From positions 101,705-165,704 of the forward strand of contig JAUHWH010000007.1 of assembly GCA_030424715.1 (NCBI GenBank): DNA of 64,000 nucleotides, read 5' to 3'. The number at the start of each line of letters is the position of its first letter. The first letter of the stretch is position 1. Shown piece by piece: positions 18,103 to 25,773 of the stretch. The translations under genes and the position numbers were made by a program. The notes beneath the pieces are model-generated. The model was not told the origin of the DNA and did not search any database. It saw only the letters and a program-made list of their open reading frames with translations. The stretch comes from Bdellovibrionia bacterium (lineage in GTDB: Bacteria; Bdellovibrionota; Bdellovibrionia; Bdellovibrionales; JAGQZY01).

Positions 18103-18120
18103 GTAAAGTCAGTGACTTAC
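18103..18120. promoter_or_regulatory. Imperfect palindrome upstream of the desaturase
   Basis: GTAAAGTCA-G-TGACTTAC is an inverted repeat with one extra A in the left arm. It lies 36 bases before the desaturase ATG, where a repressor of membrane-lipid genes could bind. No regulator is encoded next to it; function is inferred from position. Confidence 0.3.
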
Positions 18121-18155
18121 TATAGGTTGATTGTCTGTCGAACAAGGGGAGAGTT

Positions 18156-19178
18156 ATGCAAGCCTATGCCGACCTGAAAAAGAGACTACCCAGAGAAATG
18201 TTCAAACCGTTTTGGCCGCGATTGATTCCGATCATTTTGATTTGGTTGTCCGGTGCTGGATTGGTAGCCTCCATTGCCATTTTTGATCTCCATTGGGCTG
18301 TTAAAGTGGGCTTTGGATTGTTGGCTGGTTATTGCTGGTCGATCGGGGGCTTGTTTGCCCACGAGGTATTGCATGGCAGTGTGATTCGTAGCAAGCGTTG
18401 GCAAAACTTTATTGGTTTTTTCTGCTTCTTACCCTACGGGATATCGCCGACTTTTTGGCGCTATTGGCATAACAATTTGCACCACAGTCATACCCAAAAA
18501 ATTATTAAGGACCCCGATGCCTATCCGACCCTTCGTATTTTTAAGTTGAGTCGTTTCACACAGTGGATGTTTCCGTTCACCCCAGGCTCGGGTCATAAGC
18601 GCAGTTATCTTTATTTGTTTTTCTGGTTTTCTTTTAACGCCCAAGTGGTGCAACACTATTTTCGGTTCCGCAATGGTCTCTTTGACAAGCTCAATCACAA
18701 GCAAGTCAATCGAGAACTCGCTCTTGGACTGGTGGTCCACATTGGTGCGCTGGCACTTATTGGCCCCAGTAATTGGCTTTTTGCTGCGGTTGTCCCGTTT
18801 TTAGTGATGAACTACTTACCATTTTCGTATATTTCAACGAACCACAACCTAAGCCCTTTGACCAAAGAGAATGATCCGTTGGCGAATTCATTGACCGTGA
18901 CCAACCATCCCATCCTTGAGTTTATGCATGTCAACTTTGGATACCATGTGGAGCACCACTTGTTTCCGACTTTGTCGGGTGTTCACCTTAAAAAGCTGCA
19001 TAAGATTTTAAAGGAGGAGTACCCCGGCAAGTACCAGTATATGCCCAAATGGCGCGCTCTACGAGCCCTTTACCGAACGCCTCGGGTTTACAAAAATGCC
19101 AACACCCTTGTGCATCCGAAGACCGGTAAAACCTATCCGGCGCTGGGCTCTAGTGAATATCAAGAGGGTATGTACTGA
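18156..19178 (+). CDS. Membrane fatty acid desaturase
   Basis: 340 residues with hydrophobic pairs near residues 22-65 and 165-220. The three histidine boxes of membrane di-iron desaturases are present: HEVLHG (near residue 69), HNNLHHSH (near residue 106) and HVEHHLFP (near residue 269). It should introduce a double bond into membrane acyl chains at the inner membrane, using O2. Regiospecificity is not readable. The start ATG follows GGGGAGAG. The last 19 bases overlap the convergent phosphatase gene. Confidence 0.9.
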   Translation: MQAYADLKKRLPREMFKPFWPRLIPIILIWLSGAGLVASIAIFDLHWAVKVGFGLLAGYCWSIGGLFAHEVLHGSVIRSKRWQNFIGFFCFLPYGISPTFWRYWHNNLHHSHTQKIIKDPDAYPTLRIFKLSRFTQWMFPFTPGSGHKRSYLYLFFWFSFNAQVVQHYFRFRNGLFDKLNHKQVNRELALGLVVHIGALALIGPSNWLFAAVVPFLVMNYLPFSYISTNHNLSPLTKENDPLANSLTVTNHPILEFMHVNFGYHVEHHLFPTLSGVHLKKLHKILKEEYPGKYQYMPKWRALRALYRTPRVYKNANTLVHPKTGKTYPALGSSEYQEGMY

Positions 19179-20146
19179 TCACTGAGTGGTTGTAGCATCT
19201 TGATGCCGTAGGCGATGTCGTTATTGCGTTTTTGATGACGAACGACTTCGCCGGTAAAAGAGATTTGCTCCGTGGTTAGGTCACCAATTTTACCTTTTAA
19301 AATTTGTCCGACCTCAAAAATGCGGTCGCCGCCAGAAGTGTCGACAATCAGAAGACCAAATTCATTGTAGTTTACAGTACTAAAGAGATCGTAGCCTTCA
19401 GGTGTCTCAATGTAGACGGGGATCTCTCCCAAAAATCGCTTCGCCACCCTTGAGATCTGAGGGTTTTCTTTGAGAAAAGTCAGAGGAATCTCTTGCTTGG
19501 CGCGAACCTGATAAACCTCTCGGCTCAGGACCTCCATGGCGGTCAGGTGGCCGTTAAAAACGCAACCGGTATCAAGGTTAATCCGTCTCTCTGTTTGTTG
19601 GATTTCGGTGTTGGGGGTGTGGCCATGGACGATAGTTTTCTCCCAGGGAAAGTCGCTGTTCAGAAAGGTGTGCCGAATCCATGTTAGTTCATTGCGATGT
19701 TTTTCGGGATCAATGTCTTTCAGATGAATATTGGGGACCCCCGCATGGACAAAAAAGTGGGACTCAGTTTCGTAGAAGACCGAAAGACTTTCCAGAAAAG
19801 CAAGGTGGTGTTTGGGGACCTCGTAGTGGTTGCCCTCGGTCACATAACTGGCCAGGGTGGCACTGCCTCCGTTGAGGATAAAGAATCCTGCTAAGGGCGA
19901 TGAGGGATCTTTAAAGAACTCAAGCATCATGGCTTCATGATTGCCCAAGAGAGCCACCACGTGGTGCCGTGATTTAAGATCTAGAATGGTGTCAATGACC
20001 TGTCTCGAATGCGGTCCGCGGTCGACGTAGTCGCCAAGAAAAACAACAGTCGAGTCGGCCTCTAGGGGCAATTGATCTAGGAGTTCGATGAGCTCAGTGG
20101 CGCATCCATGGATGTCTCCGATTGCAAACACTTTTCCCTGGCTCAT
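19160..20146 (-). CDS. Metallophosphoesterase (PPP-type phosphatase) fused to a PilZ-like domain
   Basis: 328 residues. Residues 1-215 hold the PPP/PrpA-like motifs in order: GDIHG (11-15), GDYVDRG, LLGNHE, HAG and HGH, which ligate two metals and the phosphate. Residues 240-328 look like a PilZ domain. RVAKR fits the RxxxR motif, and NYNEFG fits the (D/N)xSxxG motif except that Ser is Asn. A terminal GEVVRH...GIKML strand pair follows. It is probably a cytoplasmic Ser/Thr/Tyr phosphatase whose activity might be tuned by cyclic di-GMP; binding is uncertain because of the altered motif. Confidence 0.82.
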   Translation of the reverse strand: MSQGKVFAIGDIHGCATELIELLDQLPLEADSTVVFLGDYVDRGPHSRQVIDTILDLKSRHHVVALLGNHEAMMLEFFKDPSSPLAGFFILNGGSATLASYVTEGNHYEVPKHHLAFLESLSVFYETESHFFVHAGVPNIHLKDIDPEKHRNELTWIRHTFLNSDFPWEKTIVHGHTPNTEIQQTERRINLDTGCVFNGHLTAMEVLSREVYQVRAKQEIPLTFLKENPQISRVAKRFLGEIPVYIETPEGYDLFSTVNYNEFGLLIVDTSGGDRIFEVGQILKGKIGDLTTEQISFTGEVVRHQKRNNDIAYGIKMLQPLSDQYIPS

Positions 20147-20159
20147 GGCCCTATTTTAG

Positions 20160-20612
20160 TTACATCGTAGAGTCGAGGTCAAAGGGATTGTCGTCGGAAA
20201 CCAGTTTCTCTGGGTTGGTCACTTTCAGTTGATTCAGAAGTTTCGACTCTTCTCGAGAGCACACGGAAACCTGATAGCTGCCGGACCCACAACTGACGTT
20301 GAAGTTGTATATGAACTTGGCCATTTTATCGGGATCATCGTTCAGCTCACAAGTGTCGGCAGAGCCTTCTGTTTTAAAGACAGATTTTACATCGCAGCCA
20401 GCGGCCTTTGAAAACTTGGGGCGTACGCTACTGGGGAGCCTCGTTTTTACACTGTCTTGGATGCTTTGGGCATTCCAAAACAGTTGGGTCACGGCCTGGG
20501 CTTCGGATTGTGTGATAGGGAGTTCATCGAACAAGCCCGTATCAATATCGTTGGCGTGGGCAATCAGAGGATAAACAAGAAAAAAAGTAAAAAGTGTGAT
20601 TGTGTTTTTCAT
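20160..20612 (-). CDS. Secreted hypothetical protein
   Basis: 150 residues with a signal peptide (MKNTITLFTFFLVYPLIAHA). The mature part has five cysteines and a short tail ending DLDSTM. No domain recognised. It ends 14 bases upstream of the phosphatase-PilZ start on the same strand, so the two may be co-transcribed, although their cellular locations differ. Confidence 0.62.
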   Translation of the reverse strand: MKNTITLFTFFLVYPLIAHANDIDTGLFDELPITQSEAQAVTQLFWNAQSIQDSVKTRLPSSVRPKFSKAAGCDVKSVFKTEGSADTCELNDDPDKMAKFIYNFNVSCGSGSYQVSVCSREESKLLNQLKVTNPEKLVSDDNPFDLDSTM

Positions 20613-20771
20613 AATATCGCCTTTCGTCGAGGGATACTAATATCTTACTGTAATCACTAACTTTCTCAAAGAATCAATATGAGAAAAATCAATTTTGTTT
20701 GATAGAAAAAGTCGAATTCATAAACACTCTATCGAAAAGATAAAAAAAGTGTCGAACTCTTTTCTATTTTT

Positions 20772-20861
20772 TTAGTCTTCTCGAGGAGAGTTAGAAAATT
20801 GGATTTGATTGTCATTCCAAAAACACACTTCAATCTCATGACCACTGGGGTCCTGCATGAT
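20772..20861 (-). pseudogene. C-terminal remnant of a VOC (glyoxalase/bleomycin-type) protein
   Basis: A 29-codon stretch reads IMQDPSGHEIEVCFWNDN and on to a TAA. This is the last strand of vicinal-oxygen-chelate proteins (typically RDPDGHLIEV). A stop (TAG) lies directly upstream in frame and the enolase-type gene begins 39 bases away, so most of the gene is missing. The gap 20613-20771 otherwise holds AT-rich sequence with no gene that I can support. Confidence 0.5.
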
Positions 20862-20899
20862 CTAGAGACACCACGATGCAGCTCCTTTTTTTAAGAAAC

Positions 20900-21907
20900 T
20901 TAGTCTACGGAAAAAAGAGGGTTTTGACGATAAGTCAGTTGTCCCTTATTTTCTGTGACAAGATTGTGAGGCTCGTTTTTAAAATAAAGAAAGCCATCGA
21001 GGTCGAAGTAGTCAACATCTTGTGAAATCGCCATGGCTCCCGCAATTCCGAGGCTCGACTCCACCATGCAACCCAGCATCACCTGCATGTCCCAAGCCTT
21101 GGCTTGTCGGATTTGCTGAAGCGCCCGTTGGTATGAGCCCGCCTTCATGAGTTTGACGTTGATTCCATGAAACAATTCTCGAAATTCTTCGTCTAACACC
21201 TGATTTTGCAACGACTCGTCAGCCAAGACTGGCACTGGGCTCGCCACTTTTAGTTTCAGATACTCCTTCTTTTTCTGCCTGGGCATTGGCTGCTCCACGA
21301 ACTGAATATCGATACCTTTCAGTTGGCCAATGAAATCGAGAACCTCGTTGTGTGTTTGAAAGGCTTCGTTGGCATCAATCCGTATGGGGCCTTTGTAGAC
21401 CTCGGCGAGTTGAAGGCAGCTTTGTACAGGATTGTCTTGGGAAACTTTAATCTTTAACACGGAATACTGATCAAGATTGTATTTGTAAAAAAAATCAAGA
21501 GTCTGATCGGGAGGCAGAATCGGAAGTGAGAAAGAAGTGGTGATGGGTAAGCTCGGCTGTACCCCTAAATGTCGACTGAGGCTGTGCCCTTTTTTTTCAG
21601 CCTCTAGGTGGGTGAGTGCCGAGCTGATCCCAAATTCTAAATGTGGAGGAAGGTCGTAGTTTCTGATCTCAGCAATGTCGGAAACATGGTCATCTGCAAA
21701 GTCATTGAATTGCTCGATAAGGTTTGCAAATTGTTGTTTGTCGGTGGTGATCCCGGCAACTTCGCCCATCCCTGATCGAGCGCCATCTTCGACCTTAACA
21801 AAGAAAAGGCTTTTTTCGGAGCTCTCGCCTTTGGAGATTTTCCAGGTGAACTTTAACGGCAGGCGGACTTGTTGTATGGACCATTTATACATAGGTCCAT
21901 TCTGCAT
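20900..21907 (-). CDS. Enolase-superfamily enzyme, probable dipeptide (L-Ala-D/L-Glu type) epimerase
   Basis: 335 residues. Enolase-superfamily N-terminal cap (residues 10-110) and barrel. Catalytic lysine motif LKIKVS (near residue 152), metal ligands in RIDANEAF, VEQPM and LADES, and the second lysine in NVKLMKAG. The closing stretch GCMVESSLGIAGAMA is typical of the muconate-lactonizing subgroup that includes dipeptide epimerases and o-succinylbenzoate synthases. No menaquinone genes are near, so epimerisation of peptidoglycan-derived dipeptides is the better guess. The exact substrate is uncertain. MYKWS at 21892 is an alternative start. Confidence 0.8.
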   Translation of the reverse strand: MQNGPMYKWSIQQVRLPLKFTWKISKGESSEKSLFFVKVEDGARSGMGEVAGITTDKQQFANLIEQFNDFADDHVSDIAEIRNYDLPPHLEFGISSALTHLEAEKKGHSLSRHLGVQPSLPITTSFSLPILPPDQTLDFFYKYNLDQYSVLKIKVSQDNPVQSCLQLAEVYKGPIRIDANEAFQTHNEVLDFIGQLKGIDIQFVEQPMPRQKKKEYLKLKVASPVPVLADESLQNQVLDEEFRELFHGINVKLMKAGSYQRALQQIRQAKAWDMQVMLGCMVESSLGIAGAMAISQDVDYFDLDGFLYFKNEPHNLVTENKGQLTYRQNPLFSVD

Positions 21908-21994
21908 GGAAATAAAGGCCGGATCAACGAAAAGGCCTCGACTTTCATAATGGGTCTGGTTGCTAGTTCAGAGAGTTCATACGATAATCAGTAG

Positions 21995-22822
21995 ATGAAT
22001 CGTCGCCCTTGGCCCATCGTCATCCTTGCATTTATTCACTTCTGCGCTCCCATAGGAAACATTTTTTTGAATGCTATTCTTGCGGGAAGCGATCTTTACC
22101 CCTACTTCATGAAAGCTCTCAGTTATGACTACCTCGTTGTTAACGGTGTTTTGGTGGTCGCCCCCATAGTGGGTGGGGTTGCCATATACGCTTGTAAAAA
22201 ATGGAGTCTCTATTTATATTTTGCGACGATACTGTCGGTCGCGATCTTTAGCTACTCTAGTTACGTCGAAAAAATGAACTCGGTGAGCCTTGCGGCCCTG
22301 CTGTTTGTGTATTTTGTCAATGCGGTTGTGGTCAGTTATTTTTTAATTCCCGCGGTGAGAAGTATCTACTTTGATCGTCGCTTGCGTTGGTGGGAGGTCC
22401 AGCCGCGCTATAAATGCCATTTTTCATGTGATTGGGGTTTTAAAAGTGGCCATTTGAATCGCAAGGGCCAGATCAGTAATATTTCGGAAGATGGTCTCTT
22501 TTTAAAGTCAAAAGCGTCGGCTCAAGACAAAGACAAAATCTATCTTACACTTCATACAAGTGCCCATAGTCGACTATCGATCACGGCCCACGTCGTGGTA
22601 CACGACAGTGTTGAGATTGTGGGTTTTGGTGTCAAGTTTCATCATTCCGGTGAAAGTCGCAAGCGCTTTAAAGCTCTCATTCGTGATCTTGAAGCTGCCG
22701 GTATGAGGATATCATCTAAAGGGGCGCGTCCCGAAGATCGACTGACCTATTGGATCCGCACCTTATTCAAGTCGGGGCAGGGGCTGGTTCCTCACAAAGT
22801 TAGCAAGAAAAAAGCCTCTTAA
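21995..22822 (+). CDS. Membrane protein with C-terminal PilZ domain
   Basis: 275 residues. Four hydrophobic segments occupy about residues 5-125. A soluble region from about residue 140 carries GQISNISEDGLFLKSK, with NISEDG matching the PilZ (D/N)xSxxG motif, and GFGVKFHH as the closing strand. The upstream arginines (RRLRW) could supply the RxxxR motif, but their spacing is loose. It is likely an inner-membrane protein sensing cyclic di-GMP; the output is unknown. Confidence 0.78.
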   Translation: MNRRPWPIVILAFIHFCAPIGNIFLNAILAGSDLYPYFMKALSYDYLVVNGVLVVAPIVGGVAIYACKKWSLYLYFATILSVAIFSYSSYVEKMNSVSLAALLFVYFVNAVVVSYFLIPAVRSIYFDRRLRWWEVQPRYKCHFSCDWGFKSGHLNRKGQISNISEDGLFLKSKASAQDKDKIYLTLHTSAHSRLSITAHVVVHDSVEIVGFGVKFHHSGESRKRFKALIRDLEAAGMRISSKGARPEDRLTYWIRTLFKSGQGLVPHKVSKKKAS

Positions 22823-22918
22823 GGTTTAACACAGAGAATATAAACCGAATCTTAAAGAAGCCGATGATCTCACTTTGGAACGGTGGTTCTAAGGTATAAC
22901 CTCTGGGAGGCTCTCCTA

Positions 22919-22947
22919 TTGTGTCTTTGGGGCGTATAATTTATAAT
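22919..22947 (+). promoter_or_regulatory. Candidate sigma-70 promoter for the HNH gene
   Basis: TTGTGT (22919-22924) and TATAAT (22942-22947) are 17 bases apart. Transcription would begin near 22954 and include a leader with a GGCCGCT/AGCGGCC inverted repeat before the AGGTGATC ribosome site at 23005-23012. Confidence 0.5.
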
Positions 22948-23015
22948 TATAGATAGGATAGTGGCCGCTTTGCTTAAACTAGACTTGTAAAAATAGCGGC
23001 CCAAAGGTGATCCTG

Positions 23016-23577
23016 ATGTTGAGTAACGCGGAGGTGGACCCCTAGCCATTTAAACTTTCCTAGAGTTTTACTGCTCAATGCAACCTATGAGCCACTACAG
23101 GTGGTGACTTGGCAACGAGCGATGATCCTCTGGTTTCAACATAAGGTGGATATTCTAGAATCCCACGAAGTGCTGATTCGATCCGTGCGCACCAGTTACT
23201 CGGCCCCTGCGGTCTTGAGACTCCGATACTACATTAAGCCTAAAACCTACCGGCGCGTTCGACTCTGTCGCGAAAACATTTTTATTCGAGATCAATTTCA
23301 GTGTCAGTACTGTGCGAAGACCTTTGCTTACAAAGACCTGACATTGGATCATGTTATGCCTGTTTCAAGGGGAGGGCCGAAAAGCTGGAAAAACCTAGTC
23401 GCCGCCTGCCACAAATGCAATCATAAAAAAGGCAATCAAACACCGTCAGAAGCTAATATGCCTTTGTTAAAAAAACCGGAGCCGATGAAGTGGACTCCTA
23501 AATTTGATATGATGGCTCGAATCAAGAACACCCGCGATGATTCTTGGACCCCCTACTTACAAATGCAGTTCACTTAA
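23016..23577 (+). CDS. HNH endonuclease family protein expressed through a probable +1 frameshift
   Basis: The family's N-terminal motif PRVLLLNATYEPLQVV lies at 23059-23106, in a frame with no ATG, GTG or TTG between a stop at 23020-23022 and GTG 23101. A nine-codon frame starting at ATG 23016, behind an AGGTGATC ribosome site, runs into CCC TAG at 23040-23045. Slipping +1 on CCC joins it to the HNH frame, giving about 186 residues. GGAGGTG (23030-23036) ends 3 bases before CCC, the geometry of the prfB frameshift site. The HNH core is CQYCAKTF, LTLDHVMPVSRGG and CHKCNHKKGN, with four zinc cysteines. DNA nicking is the family activity; the biological role is unknown. A simple frameshift mutation is the alternative. 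Confidence 0.75.
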
Positions 23578-23635
23578 TGTCATAGTTAAGTGAAAAGACT
23601 ATCCTCGATAGGGCTTTTTTTGCTAGAATAACGAG

Positions 23636-24475
23636 ATGGACTGTTTAACTCGACATGAGAGCGACATTTTTTTCGCCAAGAAATTCAAAAGCATAGAACA
23701 GGCCTTGCAAAGTGGGACCGTACTTGGGGTTGGCGCTCACCCGGATGATCTCGAGATTATGGCGGCACACGGGATATTACGGTGCCACGCCAGTTCCACC
23801 GAAAACTTTGTTGGAGTGACATGCACGAGCGGCTCAGGCAGTCCGCGAACGGGTGATTATGCTAACTATTCTGATGATGACATGGTGGCACTCCGTCGCG
23901 AAGAGCAACGTCAGGCCGCTCTTTTGGGTGATTACGCAGCCATGCTGCAGTTGGGTTTTCCCAGTGCGGCGATCAAAACAAGTTTGAATCCGGAGTTTCT
24001 AACTGTTCTAAAGCAGGTGATCGAGGAAACTCGTCCGCAAGCCATCTACACCCATAATCTTTTTGATAAGCATAAATCCCATGTGAGTGTGGCCTGCCAC
24101 ATGATTGAGGCTGTCCGCCAACTCTCTTTTCAGCCAAAAATGTTTGTGGGGTGTGAAGTGTGGCGGGGATTGGATTGGATAGGGGACCACAACAAGATTT
24201 GCTTGAGCATAGAAAACACCAAGCTCGTTGATCAGTTGATCTCCCAGCATCGATCTCAAACCGCAGGTGGTAAAAATTATGCTGAAGCCACCCTGGGGCG
24301 GATGTTGGCCAATGCCACCTTTTATGATTCTAGCAGCGTGGATACCAGTAGTCATCAATGGTATGCCGTGGATTACCTGCCTTTTCTTACAAACACTGAC
24401 CTTTCGACTTCTGATTATATCAGTCAAGCGATCGATCAGTATAGACAAGATCAGCTGCAACAACTGATCGATTGA
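23636..24475 (+). CDS. PIG-L/LmbE-family deacetylase
   Basis: 279 residues. The zinc-binding motif VGAHPDDLEIMAAHG lies near residue 32 (AHPDD signature). The second motif, TRPQAIYTHNLFDKHKSHVSV, is split over about residues 131-151 and carries the distal His ligand. Family members remove acetyl groups from N-acetylglucosamine-containing or related substrates. A NagB gene lies 6 kb downstream, but no direct link is visible. It overlaps the start region of the next gene. Confidence 0.86.
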   Translation: MDCLTRHESDIFFAKKFKSIEQALQSGTVLGVGAHPDDLEIMAAHGILRCHASSTENFVGVTCTSGSGSPRTGDYANYSDDDMVALRREEQRQAALLGDYAAMLQLGFPSAAIKTSLNPEFLTVLKQVIEETRPQAIYTHNLFDKHKSHVSVACHMIEAVRQLSFQPKMFVGCEVWRGLDWIGDHNKICLSIENTKLVDQLISQHRSQTAGGKNYAEATLGRMLANATFYDSSSVDTSSHQWYAVDYLPFLTNTDLSTSDYISQAIDQYRQDQLQQLID

Positions 24476-24480
24476 ACTCT

Positions 24481-25773
24481 ATGGTTTTAAGTTGTTTTCT
24501 ATTTTTCTATTTTGTCTTTCCCGTGGTCGCATTGAGTGCCGAGGTCGACTTTAGCGGGAAGGTTGAGGTCGATCTGCAGTCTTATTTTCAGGAGCTCTCT
24601 GCGCCGACTCGTACCTATGACACAATCTTCAATGTCGAGCCACAACTGCAGCTGAGAGGCGCCAAAGATGTGATTCATGTTCGTCCCACACTACGTTCCA
24701 ACCCCGCCAGTAGCCAAGCGATTGAACAGTTTTTTGTTAACATCAACGAGGCCTACTGGGAGTTCGACAGCTATCCGTTGCGGACTCGGTTGGGGTACAA
24801 CACCTTTAGTTGGGGCATCATGGATGGCTACAGCCCTCTAGAGTTTGGCCAGAGTCGCGTTTATTTTGATCCTCTAAACTCGGAGCCACTAGGATCGCCC
24901 TCGTTAGAGATCAAATACAACAGAGACTTTTTCACTTTTGAGGGCGTCTATTTGCCGAGGCAAGATCTCTCTCAGTTGCCGGCTACCGACAGTCGCTGGT
25001 TGCCGCGCTCTTTGCTGGTGGATACGTCCACAAACGGGTTTGATTTGCGCCTGCCGGGGCAGTTCAATTACTACTACTTGGGGGACATTGAACTGAATCA
25101 GGCTCGTGCCAACAACTTTGGATTGCGGCTTTCAGCTCGTCTCAGCGATTTTGATTTTTCAGTGGTGCACTTTGATGGTGTGAGCCCAATGCCGCAGTTT
25201 AACATTTACGCTTCGGGATCTTTGGACTCACAGTTGCCCAACACCATCAATGTGAATTCGGATGTGGGATTGGAGCCGATCTACTACCGACAAAGAGTCT
25301 CGGGAGGGCAAGTGGTGTGGAATCCCAGTTCGTTCATACTCCGTTTGGAGTCGGCCTACACCCACGTTGTTTCGTCATCCCCCAATATCCCGCTATGGAG
25401 CCTGCAATCCGCCCTGGGGCTTGAGAAAAGCTTTACAGTTGGAGCTCGCACGTTGACGGTGCTGACCCAGCTCTACTACGGTGATAGCGATTTGGCCAAA
25501 GACAACCTGATCAGTTCTAGCACCCGTATCTTTGATCGGTCAGGTGCTCTGGGCTTGCGTTACTCTCTGAGTTCTATAACATCAATCCTGGGTGGTTTGG
25601 TTTACGATTTTTCCAGTGATAGTTATTTTGTCAGCGCCAGTGTGGATACCAAGGTTCTCGATACCATTGGACTGTCGGTTCGTGGCGAGTCGATTCAAGG
25701 GGCCGACGGGACCCTACTGGGTAGTTACAATGGTAATGACCGGGTCAGTGTGGCTGCGACTTATTATTGGTGA
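24481..25773 (+). CDS. Outer-membrane beta-barrel protein (porin-like)
   Basis: 430 residues from ATG 24481; a TTG at 24472 overlapping the deacetylase stop is an alternative. A signal peptide (VLSCFLFFYFVFPVVALSA) precedes VDFSGKVEVDLQSYF. Alternating polar/hydrophobic strands run throughout, and the last residues are AATYYW, so an aromatic C-terminus suited to BAM insertion. RLGYNTFSWGIMDGYSPLEF near residue 105 resembles the strand-turn of DUF1302-like porins that sit beside RND/LolA-type exporters. Substrate unknown. It converges with and overlaps the next gene by 10 bases. Confidence 0.74.
   Translation: MVLSCFLFFYFVFPVVALSAEVDFSGKVEVDLQSYFQELSAPTRTYDTIFNVEPQLQLRGAKDVIHVRPTLRSNPASSQAIEQFFVNINEAYWEFDSYPLRTRLGYNTFSWGIMDGYSPLEFGQSRVYFDPLNSEPLGSPSLEIKYNRDFFTFEGVYLPRQDLSQLPATDSRWLPRSLLVDTSTNGFDLRLPGQFNYYYLGDIELNQARANNFGLRLSARLSDFDFSVVHFDGVSPMPQFNIYASGSLDSQLPNTINVNSDVGLEPIYYRQRVSGGQVVWNPSSFILRLESAYTHVVSSSPNIPLWSLQSALGLEKSFTVGARTLTVLTQLYYGDSDLAKDNLISSSTRIFDRSGALGLRYSLSSITSILGGLVYDFSSDSYFVSASVDTKVLDTIGLSVRGESIQGADGTLLGSYNGNDRVSVAATYYW

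Noticed and set aside
23101..23577. HNH gene starting at GTG 23101
   Set aside because: This start would cut off the conserved RVLLLNATYEPLQ strand. The family motif lies upstream in the same frame.
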